From positions 1 to 64,000 of the forward strand of contig JAPJBO010000936.1 of assembly GCA_030068145.1 (NCBI GenBank): a stretch of 64,000 nt of DNA, written 5' to 3'. The stretch is from Diplonema papillatum (taxonomy: Eukaryota; Euglenozoa; Diplonemea; Diplonemida; Diplonemidae). Shown piece after piece: positions 1 through 9,913 of this stretch (positions are counted from its first letter, which is position 1; each line of letters starts with the position of its first letter). The notes beneath the pieces are model-generated. The model ran no database searches, was not told where the DNA came from, and was given only the letters and a program-made list of their open reading frames with translations. The translations under genes were made by a program, and so were the position numbers.

Positions 1-541
1 GCAAGCTGAGGTGTTGTTGACACCGCAGGCAGCAGCTCTTCCCCGAACTGCTGCTGGGGCGATATTCACAAAGTGCGATGTCTTTCCGGGAAAAACAATG
101 AGATCCTCGCATCCGTTGTGGGATTTTCCAGATCCCAACGTTTTTGTTGAAGGGATGCACGCGACAGTGTCTTTTATTCAAGTTCGCCTTTCGTACACCA
201 CCCCGAAAGGGTCGCATTGCACACGCACGGAAGACAATACTGGTCACCGGGGTGTATCTGGTACCTAACCCCAACGCACGTTGAGCTTGAACAAAAATAG
301 AAAACTGGACTTGAACGAAAAGGTTCGGCGGTGGATTCATAGGGCTGCCACGACATAGCAGCTCAGGGCAGGGTATCTGCAGCTTGCGGTAGCACGCTAC
401 ACGACACAGGCCACTACGAAAGCTGGCGCTGACGTCAAGGACTCGAGGGGGCGGCACGTTACGAAGCCGTACCTCATTGAGTCGCTTGTCGATGCCTCCT
501 ACGAAGCCCCACCATCCCCAACTCTCAGGAAAGTCTTTTGA
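1..541 (+). pseudogene. 3' part of a decayed poly-G-TIR transposase copy
   Basis: This stretch aligns along its whole length with the last ~180 codons of the intact 730-residue transposase at 3393-5585 (the match starts near 5030). Recognisable shared blocks include the region around FVEGMHATVSFIQ and the C-terminal SAP-like end with VDASYEAP. Reading frames are broken: a stop follows the VSGT region where the intact copy continues, and another stop interrupts the lysine-rich stretch. The copy is cut by the window edge, so its 5' half is unseen. It is a second, older insertion of the same family on the same strand, 3 kb from the intact one. Confidence 0.85.
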
Positions 542-822
542 GTAAAAATACATAGGTTTGGGCAGTGTTGTTTTCCTTCTTCGGTTCATGCTGTCACTAT
601 TTTTGGGGTTGTCACCTAAAAAGAAGAACACCGGTACCAAACGGTGTCCACCCTGAGTCCAAAAATTGGGCACTCGTAAAAAGGCCTTTTCGGGGCACTT
701 CAGCAGCCAAAAAGCATGTTTTAGGCATTTCTATACGGTTCTGGGGCGGTTTACCAAATTTTATTGCCTTTTAGGAGCCCCTATGTGGTTCCCAAAAAAA
801 TGACCTATTTTGACAGCTTTTG

Positions 823-865
<43 letters not shown>

Positions 866-870
866 TTTGC
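542..870 (+). repeat. Right terminal region and poly-C end of the decayed transposon
   Basis: The sequence carries the ACCGGTACCAAACGGTGTCC block near 630, the CAAAAAGCATGTTTTAGGCA block near 710 and a terminal GACAGCTTTTGACCCCCC near 815. All three occur in the same order at the right end of the intact copy (5670-5866). The terminal C run here has grown to about 40 bases. It appears to abut directly a second TIR family that begins CCCCCTTTGCACTAATAAAA. Confidence 0.75.
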
Positions 871-1090
871 ACTAATAAAAACCTTTTTGACATCACCCCA
901 TACTGGCCCCGAACCCCCATCTGTGTGGCCCAAAACGGGTCCCAAACGGTTTTTGACGGGCTGAGTCGAGGTAAAGGGGTCTCCGAAGGCCCACGAATGG
1001 GCCCAGGTGGGCCCAGGTGGGCCCCGGAGCGGGCACTCAGCGCGAGGGGGAGAGCCCCCAAAAATGGGGTCGTTTTCGGGCCTCGCCACT
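853..1090 (+). repeat. Partial element of the poly-C/TTTGCAC TIR family
   Basis: From the end of the C run, CCTTTGCACTAATAAAA followed by a CATCACCCCATACTGGCCCC block matches the left end of the complete TIR element at 59734-59972. The matching right end is not seen, so this is probably a truncated copy. No coding sequence is supported. Confidence 0.55.
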
Positions 1091-1155
1091 ACTCAAGCTA
1101 GTCAAACACCTTCTGGCCTCCAGCGGGAAACCCAGACTTCAAAACGACAAGATCG

Positions 1156-2012
1156 GCTGTGTTCAGCCGTAGATAGCCACCAGCGGGTCCTCTTGAAGCC
1201 GAAGAATGCTCTCGGGGGTCACAGTTAGCCCCATGTGTGCAGCGCCAGCAGTGGGCAGGCACACGCTTAGAATGTGTGGTATGCAAGTGCACCCTGCCTA
1301 GAATCCGGCTTCACCCGCTTTTGAGACACAGTGCTTACAAGGAAAACGCAGAATATAAGGTGGAAAAATGCAAAAGAACCAAGATGACGACTGTGGGCCC
1401 CCCCGCCAACGCTAATCTCGGCAGCCTTTCCCCGGTTCTTTCAGAGATTGTCACCCACGACCATTCCAACAGCCCTGTACCGGGCACGTGCCCAGTCCAA
1501 ACCGCTCACGATGCGTCGCCGGCTCGCCTCGCTGTTGAAGGCTTCTGAAAGCCTACCAGAAAGGCGCATCCAGATGTCAACCTTCTCCTCCTCTGTCATT
1601 AGGGCGAGAAAGAAACCGATCAGGTCCTCACCAGAGACCTTTTCGCAAAAGGTCCTGCTGGCTACGAGTCGTCTCTGCAAGGACTGACCACGTCTCGTTT
1701 CCTCATGAAACGGCGACAACTTCTGCATTGCTCTCACCGATCACTCCACGAACTCCAGACCCGTGATCTTTGGCATTTTCTCCTCTCTTAGTTTCCGTTT
1801 TTCTGGGTCAACCTTAATTCTTAATTAGTATTGCTGGTAAAGCCGGATTCTAGGCAGGGTGCACCAGCTGCACCCACTCTATTTACAACGTGTGCCTGCC
1901 CACCGCAGGCGCTGCAGGCGGGGTGGCCAAGTAGGGCTATCGGTGACCCCTGAGAACATTCTTCGGCTTCAAGAGGACCCGCTGGTGGTTATCTACAGCG
2001 GAACACAGCCAG
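1156..2012. mobile_element. DNA element with ~160-bp terminal inverted repeats
   Basis: Positions 1156-1320 and 1835-2012 are inverted copies of each other over about 160 bp. Matching landmarks are GTGTTCAGCCGTAGATAGCC (left) against GGTTATCTACAGCGGAACAC (right), CCTCTTGAAGCCGAAGAATG against CATTCTTCGGCTTCAAGAGG, and CCCTGCCTAGAATCCGGCTT against AGCCGGATTCTAGGCAGGG. The interior is ~510 bp and holds one short minus-strand reading frame. I cannot name the superfamily. It is probably non-autonomous, because no long transposase is present. Confidence 0.7.
1441..1776 (-). pseudogene. Short interrupted reading frame inside the long-TIR element
   Basis: An ATG at 1776 opens a frame beginning MPKITGLEFVE, meets an in-frame TGA, then continues open for 98 codons to a TGA at 1441. 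Its composition is protein-like, with an acidic-hydrophobic stretch around EDLIGFFLALMTEEEKVD and a basic C-terminal half. I do not recognise the family. It may be a remnant of the protein that once moved the element, or a cargo exon. The in-frame stop is why I list it as broken; a splice removing the stop cannot be excluded. Confidence 0.4.
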
Positions 2013-3105
2013 AGGGCGGGATCACCTTCTTCTTTTGATCTACCAGCGGGCACTTCTCTTCCTCCGTCTTCTGGCGGGCTCTCTGACTCTTCAGGGCCCT
2101 TCCTGGGCTGTTCTTCGACTTGGCTCGGCCCCTTCTTGTGTGTTGTCGCGGTCTCGTTTGTGCAGAGCAGTCGCTGATGCTCACCGCTTTCTTTCATCGG
2201 CGATCTGACACGAGCAAATAGGTAACCACAAGCTAATGAAGCAGAATGTCGTCACATGCGGATGCTGAGGTTTTCTGACACCAGGTTCCACTCTTCTGTG
2301 CCTACCACTTCGTCCTCTGCTGCTTCCAACCCACGTTCTCATGTTTACTTGTATCGGCGGCCGTGCCGAGTGGGGCTTTTTGAATCTGCCGTCCTCTTCT
2401 GCATTGTCGGTGGGGTTCTTCCTGCCGTCGCTGTCTATGCTCCGACAACACCGCCCGATGGTGCCCCTTCCGGTGACGGTTGCCACCCGTCGTCGTATGC
2501 AAGGTGCACTGTGGCAATCGATGTTTAACACACACGTTACTGCGTGGCCATCGCTTTTCTGGCGGGTTCAACATTGCCCCGGCATACGTGTGCCCTTCTC
2601 ACCTCCTGATGCTGATTGCACTCCCTCTTTGTCTTACACCGCTGAAAACCCCCGGTCTTGTAGCCTGTGGTGCGGCGGTGCTCCCGCTGTCCTGAACGAT
2701 CGTATCTGTATAGCCTATTATTGGAAGCGGATGTGCTTTCCCGATCGTCTTCAGCGCGCTGGCTAACGGCCTCGCATCAACGGAGCATCGTCGCCACAAC
2801 AGCCATTGGTATAAAGAGCTGCAGACCTCAAAGTCATCACAACCGGATGCGTGTGGTTGCGCGGTCGCAACTCTTATGCTTCTTTCCTCCCTCTTTTTCG
2901 GAGCCTCCTTGTCCATGGTTTCCCACTGGATTGCGGGGTCCGCCGTTCGGAACACATTTCCGGTCGGACCTTCAGCCAGTATACTAGTGGCATACCAGCC
3001 GTTTCTTTTGAAAAGAAACGGCGTTTCCATCCACCGCCAAAAAGAAGGAAACGGAAACGGAAACGGAAACGGAAACGTTTCCAACGTTTCCATCCTACAT
3101 AGCCC
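2013..3105. other. Unassigned stretch with overlapping open frames
   Basis: Several frames of 70-165 codons overlap here on both strands. The most protein-like is the minus-strand frame at 2599-3093, but none shows a domain I know or clean splice borders. A minus-strand frame around 2020-2197 runs straight into the TIR of the 1.16-2.01 kb element, so if real it was truncated by that insertion. A short GGAAAC tandem (about 3045-3085) ends the stretch. Confidence 0.3.
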
Positions 3106-5868
3106 TAGGGGGGGTCAAAAGGTCTTTTTTTACGTCAAAATGGTGACATTTTCAACCTGTAGACTTAACGGCAGTTTAAGGCTAAAAAAACATGCAAACC
3201 GCCTCAGAAATGCCCGGAATCGTGTTTTTGGGGGAAGTTTCATGGAAAATGGCCCAGGGGGGGGTGTATTCGTTGATGGTTTTAGGGTGGACACCGTTTG
3301 GTACCACCACGCAGCCTGTGTGTGCTTCATCACTCATAACACCCAACTACGACAGTACAACCACGTACGGGCAGCCATAAAAGGAAACAAAAATGGGCCG
3401 AACGACGCCCAGGAGCAAGGCAGCTACGAACGCTGCACGTGCGTATCTCCGCAAGCTCGTGCTCAGGAACGAACAGCTGTGCACAGTGCCAACGAAGGTT
3501 GTTCTTCAGTCGTGGCGCCGGCTGCGCGGCAGGGCACGTGCAGTAACTGCAGTGTCTGGGGAGGCCTTTCTGAAGGCCCTCGGAAAGCTATGGGTACGAA
3601 AGAGCCGTCAGCGAACTGGAGGTGGACAGCGACCGGTTGTGTGGTGTGTGGCTTGTGAGTGTTGTGAGCAGAAGAAGCAGAATCAGACTGGTAAAAACGA
3701 TGACAGTGTCGACGACGAGGACAGCGACGCTGGTTGTGCCGACGATGATGACAGTGATGAAGGGGCTAGCGACTCTAACACTGACAATGATGACGATGAC
3801 GATGACGATGACGATGACATTGCCAATGGCAATGACAATGACACCAGCAATATGTGGAAACGCCTGTACCAGCGGCTGTACAAACGGCATCAGCGCTTGA
3901 AGCGCAAGCCCACTATACCTAGCTTTTATGCCAAAGATGGCAGTTACTCTGCCGGTATTGTGACCGCGCTGCAGATCCTTCGCAGCTACGGCATTGGTGC
4001 CGAGGCTGCCGGCAAAGCGCTCTCCGACGTATTGGAGTGCGTCATTGGCATGAGAGGGCGCGGACGGAACATCGCGCGTAATACTGTGCGCGACACCGAT
4101 GCGTACAGCGGTCCGAGTACGACTGTACGGTTTCTCCGCCGCCTGCGACAGCTGCGAGAAGATGCTGGAGAAGAGTTGACGGTGCAGGGGGCAGCAGACG
4201 CTTCGTCGGGCAGCAGAAAGCAGGCCGGCCTGAAGTACCACCAGGTCGCTCTCACAGCCAAGAACCCTTTCTCTGCAAATGGGCGCGTGCTGCAGGTGGT
4301 AGCAGACGCGACGGTCGGTGAAGGTGGCAGAGCAAGCGATAAAGCTCGGCAGATCGAACGTGTGCAAAACTTTGCGCGTGAGGAGGGCTTCAACACGCCC
4401 GACAGATTCGTAGTCGACCACGAGAGCGCTGCCCTGGCAGGGTGCAATGAAGCGAATGTGAAGGCCACGGGATGTTCGTCGCACAAGCTGAAGCACATGA
4501 TCGAGGCCACGATCATCCCGCAGCACATCGAAGCAGCGATCACCACCCTCCATACAGCCTGCTGCGCTGCCAGCACCATCGCGACTACTTCGTCAGGGTT
4601 GAAAGTGAGGACGTCGATGGTGGCTGCAGAAAGAGGGCGTTGGCCAAAGGGCCTAAATCTCGGTCGACAAGTCGGGAACAAGTACGCGTGGCTTGTTCGA
4701 GCTTTGGCTGCTGTTCTTCACAACCGCAACGCTTTCCTTACAGCAGTCAAACGGAAGGAGTTGCACGTCCCTGGTTCTGATGCAGTGAATGTGATTCTTT
4801 CGAGTGAGTCCTTGCCTATCCTTGTGTCGGCATCTTTGTGCTATGCTGCGTACAAAGCATGCCTCGTTTTGTTGAAACTTGACGAGAAGAAAGAAGGTGA
4901 ACTTAACGTCACCGAAGCGCGTAAACTGTATCCTGCCTGTCGCGTGATACTCACCAAGCTTGCAAGAGTCAGAAGTGTGTTTCCCTCTTGGATTGTTGAC
5001 AAAGTCCCAAAAAACTCTCTGGGCCTTGCACAAGCTGAGGTGCTGTTTACACCGCAAGCAGCGGCTCTTCTTCGAACTTCCGCGAACGCGATGCTCACGA
5101 AGTTCGACTCTTTTGTGGAAAAAGACAAAGAGATGACACCCAGCCGTAGTGGGGACCTCCCTCACTCCAATGATTTCGTTGAAGGGGCGCACGCGACAGT
5201 ATCGTTCATTCAAGATCGCCTTCCGTGTGCCAACCCCGAAAGGGTTGCTAGTATCGCACAAAGAAGACACAACAGCGGGTCACTGAAAGCCCTTGGCGTG
5301 TCTCTGGTTCCCAGCCCCACTACGCACGTCGAGCTTAAAAAAAAAAGAAAGCTTGACTCCAACGAGGAAGTACAGCGGCGTATTCACAGAACTGCTATGA
5401 CGCAGCAGCTCAGGACGGGGTACCTGCAGCTTCCGGTGGGCACGATACGTGACAAGGCCACAGAAGCTGGCATTGACGTAAAGGACTCAAGAGGGCGGTA
5501 CGTTACGAAGCCCGACCTCGTTGAGGCGCTTGTTGATGCCTCTTACGAAGCCCCTCCATCCCCAACTCGCCGGAGACTCTTTTGAGCATGGACCTGGACG
5601 GTGTCTTTTCCTTCTTCGTTTCATGCTTTCACCGTTTCACGGTGCATTTATTCTCACAGAACCACACCGGTACCAAACGGTGTCCACCCTGAGACCGAAA
5701 AATGAGCACTCCTCTAAGAGCCTTCTAGAGGCACTTCAGCGGCCAAAAAGTATGTTTTAGGCATTTCTACACGGTTCTGGGATGATTTAACGACTTTTAT
5801 TGCCTTGCAGGGGCCCCTGAGGGGCTCCTAAATTTTTGACCCATTTTGACAGCTTTTGACCCCCCCTA
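3106..5868 (+). mobile_element. Complete DNA transposon with poly-G/C-terminated TIRs
   Basis: The left end starts GGGGGGGTCAAAAGG at 3108 and the right end finishes CTTTTGACCCCCCC at 5866. Internal TIR landmarks are also mirrored: GGGTGGACACCGTTTGGTAC near 3288 and its complement near 5670, about 200 bp in from each end. The TIRs are therefore ~200 bp and imperfect. Both ends are flanked by TA, a plausible two-base target duplication. One uninterrupted 730-codon frame fills the interior. The intact frame and the decayed sister copy at the window start suggest recent activity of this family. Confidence 0.8.
3393..5585 (+). CDS. Putative DDE-type transposase with C-terminal SAP-like motif
   Basis: A single open frame of 730 residues lies between the two poly-G TIRs, so a role in moving the element is inferred from position. 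From N to C: a basic N-terminus; an acidic stretch with a run of aspartates near residues 110-150; a central region with spaced acidic residues (VADATVGEGG, then FVVDHESAALAGCNE) that could hold a catalytic Asp/Glu set; a hydrophobic helical part; the block NDFVEGAHATVSFIQD; and a lysine-rich linker. At the C-terminus, around residues 670-715, the segment LPVGTIRDKATEAGI..KPDLVEALVDA has the helix-turn-helix layout of SAP/HeH DNA-binding motifs. I could not place it in a named transposase superfamily. The start is the first ATG after the TIR. Alternative: a non-catalytic transposon protein. Confidence 0.65.
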   Translation: MGRTTPRSKAATNAARAYLRKLVLRNEQLCTVPTKVVLQSWRRLRGRARAVTAVSGEAFLKALGKLWVRKSRQRTGGGQRPVVWCVACECCEQKKQNQTGKNDDSVDDEDSDAGCADDDDSDEGASDSNTDNDDDDDDDDDDIANGNDNDTSNMWKRLYQRLYKRHQRLKRKPTIPSFYAKDGSYSAGIVTALQILRSYGIGAEAAGKALSDVLECVIGMRGRGRNIARNTVRDTDAYSGPSTTVRFLRRLRQLREDAGEELTVQGAADASSGSRKQAGLKYHQVALTAKNPFSANGRVLQVVADATVGEGGRASDKARQIERVQNFAREEGFNTPDRFVVDHESAALAGCNEANVKATGCSSHKLKHMIEATIIPQHIEAAITTLHTACCAASTIATTSSGLKVRTSMVAAERGRWPKGLNLGRQVGNKYAWLVRALAAVLHNRNAFLTAVKRKELHVPGSDAVNVILSSESLPILVSASLCYAAYKACLVLLKLDEKKEGELNVTEARKLYPACRVILTKLARVRSVFPSWIVDKVPKNSLGLAQAEVLFTPQAAALLRTSANAMLTKFDSFVEKDKEMTPSRSGDLPHSNDFVEGAHATVSFIQDRLPCANPERVASIAQRRHNSGSLKALGVSLVPSPTTHVELKKKRKLDSNEEVQRRIHRTAMTQQLRTGYLQLPVGTIRDKATEAGIDVKDSRGRYVTKPDLVEALVDASYEAPPSPTRRRLF

Positions 5869-6261
5869 CCCCCCCCCCCTACCCCCCTTTTGGCATCGTA
5901 CCATATGGCTAACAATAAAATCCACATGTGGTACCTGTGGATCCACACGTGCTCCCTTACACCACCGTGTGTTGTTTCTCACTCAGGACTTTTGACCTGT
6001 TGTGTTTGTGTGATTTGTCGTGTTGGGGTAGACCCACATGACCTCACGTCCGTTCACCACGTGGTTCGGTAGGTACAGCACTTGGGATCCCTTCGGTTCT
6101 TTGTCTGGCAGTTATTGTCGAGCATTTCCTTCCAAGCTGGCGCGTGTGCGAAGGACCTGTTTTATAAACTATTTACATGGCAGGTTCCAACGCTGCCAAC
6201 CTTTCTTTTTTGTATCGACATGTCCAGCGTGATATGGTGTTCCAAAAGAAAAAGGTGAATT
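5869..6261. other. Poly-C blocks and unassigned spacer
   Basis: Two further C runs separated by TA lie directly beyond the transposon end (5869-5890), as if insertion took place in, or generated, a C-rich site. The remainder up to 6261 shows nothing I can assign. Confidence 0.4.
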
Positions 6262-6416
6262 TCCCTTATATCCCACCACTTCAAATTTTGTTCCCTTATC
6301 CCAATGGGATTACCTTGGGCAAGGCAATCCCATTGGGATATAAGGGAACAAAATTTGTTGGTTGGGATATAAGGGAACAAAATTGGTTGTCCCATTGGGA
6401 TATAAGGGAACAAAAC
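6262..6416. repeat. Palindromic element built from TTCCCTTATATCCCA units
   Basis: The motif TTCCCTTATATCCCA and its complement occur five times in opposing orientations. At the centre is the near-perfect hairpin CCCAATGGGATTACCTTGGG / CAAGGCAATCCCATTGGG. A close relative sits at 8212-8336. The structure resembles a foldback MITE; no protein is encoded. Confidence 0.75.
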
Positions 6417-7100
6417 TTGTGGTCATGGCGATTTTTGGGGACCCCTTTAAAAAAATTTCTAGACCCCTCAAAGTGACTATTTGGGGATTGTTGGTGCCGT
6501 TGAAACAAAAGAATTCCAAATCTGAGCCTGTGATTGCCTCCAAAATGAGGTTTTAATTTCTCAAATTTCACTGCACTTCGACCTTTGTGGTCATGACGAT
6601 GTTTTCCTCTCTGGCTGACTGTGCGGGGTGGGGATTGGATATTGTGAGGGAGAGGAAGCGAAAAAGCAACTATGTCGGCCAGAGGAAGCAACCGTCGTAA
6701 CAAGACTGCTGTACGAACCTGCAGCAGGATCAGTACCAGCAATTTCAATTATGGAAGCTGTCAGCACATGTTCAGCACTGTCCTCGGTTGCGCTGCAGCT
6801 TCTTGCATGTTCGCGTGTTTTACGTTACGGATAAATTGACCGACTTTTTCCATCTGCATGAGTCCCGTGTGCTCGTGCACCCGTATCCTTTTTTTTTTTC
6901 GGGAGGGCAAAGAGGGAAGGGAGGGGTAATATTGCATCATCCCGCGTAAAGTCATCTGCACCATGATCGACGGAATTCGCTCTCTAAGTACGGAGTCAAG
7001 TCTCGTCTGTATACGCGATGCGGTTTACCGAAGCCATCGAGCGCCACGGCCAGGGATGGATACGTTTACTCGCTGATCGATGCTACGGCAGTTCCGCAAA
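6417..7100. other. No assignable feature
   Basis: I see no convincing coding region, structured RNA or repeat here, apart from short poly-T at about 6889. Confidence 0.3.
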
Positions 7101-7104
7101 CCCA

Positions 7105-7500
7105 CTATGCAGCCTGAGTTCAGCCCCGCGCATCTACGCTCACAAGGCAACCCATGATCACTTCGGTGTGAGGGATCAGTCCTGACCGAGCCTATTGCCT
7201 GCCGGGCGCCTGCTCCGTTGCGGTGTTTGCTTTTCTGACCAATGCGTTCCACGTCTGAAGGGTCCTTGCGTTAAGTTCGCGCCTTCTGTGGGTATACAGA
7301 CTTGATCACGACTTTTGGAAACGAAGCTTACTCTTGAGATCTGGTGTGGAGGGCCATCGTTACCTGACAAAACCCACTCATGCAGCCTGAGTTCAGCCCC
7401 GCGCATCTACGCTCACAAGGCAACCCATGATCACTTCGGTGTGAGGGATCAGTCCTGACCGAGCCTATTGCCTGCCGGGCGCCTGCTCCGTTGCGGTGTT
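7105..7500. repeat. Two direct copies of a ~118-bp sequence
   Basis: The block starting GCAGCCTGAGTTCAGCCCCG and ending CTGCTCCGTTGCGGTG occurs at about 7110-7226 and again at about 7382-7499, essentially identical. The 155 bases between them are unrelated. It does not fold as a tRNA or 5S rRNA that I can recognise. An unidentified small RNA gene pair is possible but unsupported. Confidence 0.7.
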
Positions 7501-7749
7501 TTGAAAACTTGGTAACTTTGTGCTCAGCGGTCCTACGAATTATGTTCCACGTCCTCTGGTTCGTACTTTCAAACTTAATCCATGAATCATGTTCTACCTC
7601 CTGTGATTCGTGTGGACTTTTAACAACCTTGTACCTTCCTACTGCATGACGGGTTCTGCATCTGTTCATTGGGTAACTTATTTTGTTCCCGTTTTTCCCG
7701 TTGAAGAAACCAAGGACCCAGAAGGCCCACCCTTCCTGTTGATCTTGCA

Positions 7750-8205
7750 GCACGAACCGCCGGTCAGGCAGTCCAGGCTGGTCGGACTCTGGTCAGCCGG
7801 ACTAGACTGGTCAGGCTGTCCAGCCTCCAGCCTGCCCCTGCTGGTCAGGCAGTCCGGGCTGGTCGACTGTCTGGTCAGGCTGTCCAGGCTGTCTGGTCAG
7901 TCCGGCTGGTCGGACTGACTGGTCAGGCTGTCTGGTCAGTCTGACCGGTCTGGTCAGGCTGTCCAGGCTGTCCAGGCTGTCCAGGCTGTCCAGGCTGTCC
8001 AGGCTGTCCAGGCTGTCCAGGCTGTCCAGGCTGTCCAGGCTGTCCAGGCTGTCCAGGCTGTCTGGTCAGTCCGGCTGGTCGGACTGACTGGTCAGGCTGT
8101 CCGGTCAGTCCGGGCTGGTTGGACTGACCGGTCTGGTCGGACTGTCCAGGCTGTCCAGGCTGTCCGGCTGGTCGGACTGACTGGTCTGGTCAGGTTCTGT
8201 GGTCA
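7750..8205. repeat. CCAGGCTGT minisatellite field
   Basis: A core array of about eleven CCAGGCTGTC-type 10-mers (about 7960-8060) is embedded in degenerate variants such as GGTCAGGCTGTC and GGTCGGACTGACT covering the whole interval. No long reading frame is preserved. Confidence 0.9.
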
Positions 8206-8211
8206 ACAAAT

Positions 8212-8336
8212 TTTGTTCCCTTATATCCCAACCAACAAATTTTGTTCCCTTATATCCCAATGGGATTGCCTTGCCCAAGGCAATCCCATTGGGATATAAG
8301 GGAACAAAATTTCAAGTGTTGGGATATAAGGGAATT
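8212..8336. repeat. Second palindromic TTCCCTTATATCCCA element
   Basis: It carries four TTCCCTTATATCCCA motifs, two in each orientation, around a perfect centre CCCAATGGGATTGCCTTG / CAAGGCAATCCCATTGGG. It is clearly the same family as 6262-6416; the two copies bracket the minisatellite. Confidence 0.8.
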
Positions 8337-8362
8337 ACACCAAAGAAAAAAGCCGAACGCGC

Positions 8363-8490
8363 GCCTTAGGCACACCAGTGCCCTCAAGAGGTAGAAACGA
8401 GCGTGCCTTAGGCACACCAGTGCCCTCAAGAGGTAGAAACGAGCGTGCCTTAGGCACACCAGTGCCCTCAAGAGGTAGAAACGAGCGTGC
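8363..8490 (+). repeat. 42-bp tandem repeat, three copies
   Basis: Three copies of a 42-bp unit (GCCTTAGGCACACCAGTGCC and the following AAGAGGTAGAAACGAGC). Because 42 is a multiple of three, one frame stays open and encodes repeats containing TPVPSRGRNERA. This resembles the TPVPSR stretch coded on the other strand at 38.2 and 39.1 kb. Confidence 0.85.
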
Positions 8491-8499
8491 CTGCTCGCT

Positions 8500-8589
8500 C
8501 TTGCACTCGGACATTGAACCAGACTCGCCAGATCACCTAGCCCACCAGTACTCGATCTTGACAACGCAATGACAGGCGATGACGACCCG
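8500..8589 (+). pseudogene. Copy of the LDLDDAMTGDD C-terminal module
   Basis: The plus strand reads PPVLDLDNAMTGDDDP followed by TGA. The same ending, LDLDDAMTGDDVIK plus stop, is encoded on the minus strand at 38.1 and 39.0 kb. The upstream part here has collapsed into the 42-bp tandem repeat, so I regard this as a relic of a dispersed gene family rather than a working gene. Confidence 0.45.
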
Positions 8590-8708
8590 TGAGGAAGTGC
8601 ATGCTCCATCCATGTAGTTCATGTACTCAAAAAAAGCTCCCAACCGTGCTAGCGTCGGTATGTGCGCGCCTCTGCACGCGCCTGACTCAGTTTTTCACTG
8701 CGGCGGAT

Positions 8709-9913
8709 CTACTTTTGCGCTGGCGGTTTCGCCTCCTCCGGGTTGCCGTGGCTGCTCGTGTTCGAGTAGGCGACGTCGTAGAACTTGCCCTGCCGCCTGA
8801 GGTGAGTGTCCAAGGGGGTCGCGACCATGAGGACCAGGTGCTTGTCCTGCTGAAGCGTCAAGCTCTGGTAGACTACCTGCGAGGCCTCGGCGGTTTTGTT
8901 CTGCGAGAACATCTCGAACACGGCCTTGCGCGGGTCGACGTTTTCCGCCGCTTCGAGCTCGTACATCCACTCGTTGTCTTCGCCGGCGACCTTAGGCTCG
9001 ATCAGGGTGAACACGATCCCGCCGGAGGAGGCGCCTGGCATGCGGATGACGTCGATGTGTTCGGTCACCATGTGTACGTCGACCTCGTTGAGGCACTGCG
9101 GGGCGCAGAGGTTCCAGACCCCGGGGTGCTGCTTGCACAGCCTCTCGAGGACGATCGCTTGCAGGTACGCGTTGCCGACGACGTTCTGCCGCTTCATGGT
9201 CGCGGTGCCCATCGTCGCGACCACGCACGTGCTCATCGAAATCCCGCACGTGATCTGCAGATCGGGTCGCTTCTCCCGGAACGCCATCAACGTAGAGGCG
9301 GCGGAGGCCGTGTGCGTTACGCACGCCCGGGCGCAATTGAACAGCGCAATGAAGTGGTCGCCTTGGAACGAGTCGAGGATGCCCTTGAACGTGTGCGCCG
9401 CCTGCGACATGATCTCGAGCGCGTCCTTCTGCGCCTTCATCATCGCCGAGGGTTCCCGCGCGAGCTCGGAAAAGCCCAGCAGGTTGAACGCCAGCACCGA
9501 GACCTTCTTGGTCACCGGCTTGTCGTTCGCTGTCTTCTGCCCTGGTGTCATGTGGCACTGGGCCCGCGACGCGGTTGTCATCCGCGACGCTCCGCCTTTC
9601 GACGCGGGCGTGCCAGGCGCGGAGCCTGGCACGGAGCCCGATTCTTCCGTGCTCGGATCACCGGCGTCTTCGCCGTCCTCGTACGCAGCGAGCAGCGACT
9701 GCGGCAGGAAGGTCCGGTAGTACTTGATGTGGGCGACCACCTTCTGGAAGGCGACCTGCGTCGACGACGGGTTCTCGATATGGTCCAGGTACTCGAGCTC
9801 GTCGAGTGCGAGGCACGCGATCTTCTCCGCCAGGTTCTCCGCGATCGAAGCGGTGTTGAACAGCTTCCGGTATGCCCGCATCTTCGCGGTCGAGATCCAC
9901 ATGGCAACACCTC
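8709..9913 (-). CDS. Receptor-type nucleotidyl cyclase-like protein, exon 2 (cytosolic part)
   Basis: The exon begins after an acceptor AACAG at 9915-9914 and codes 401 residues to a TAG. It joins exon 1 (12213-13026) in phase: the single G left by exon 1 plus GA gives Gly272 of a predicted 672-residue protein. Directly after the membrane segment comes a basic stop-transfer (KMRAYRK), a ~60-residue juxtamembrane helix region, YRTFLPQSLL, a Ser/Pro/Gly-rich linker, and then a class III nucleotidyl-cyclase fold at about residues 407-570. Visible cyclase landmarks are NLLGFS, FQGDHFIALF and CGISMSTCVVATMG. The first metal-binding Asp of the family (usually D-I-x-G-F) is Asn415, while the second is present as Asp457; the family's Asn-x-x-x-Arg transition-state pair is not evident. 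The domain therefore looks catalytically weak or dead. Alternative: an active enzyme with unusual residues. Confidence 0.75.

Noticed and set aside
3588-4681. 321- and 231-codon minus-strand frames inside the transposase
   Set aside because: Antisense shadows of the 730-codon transposase gene lying between the TIRs.
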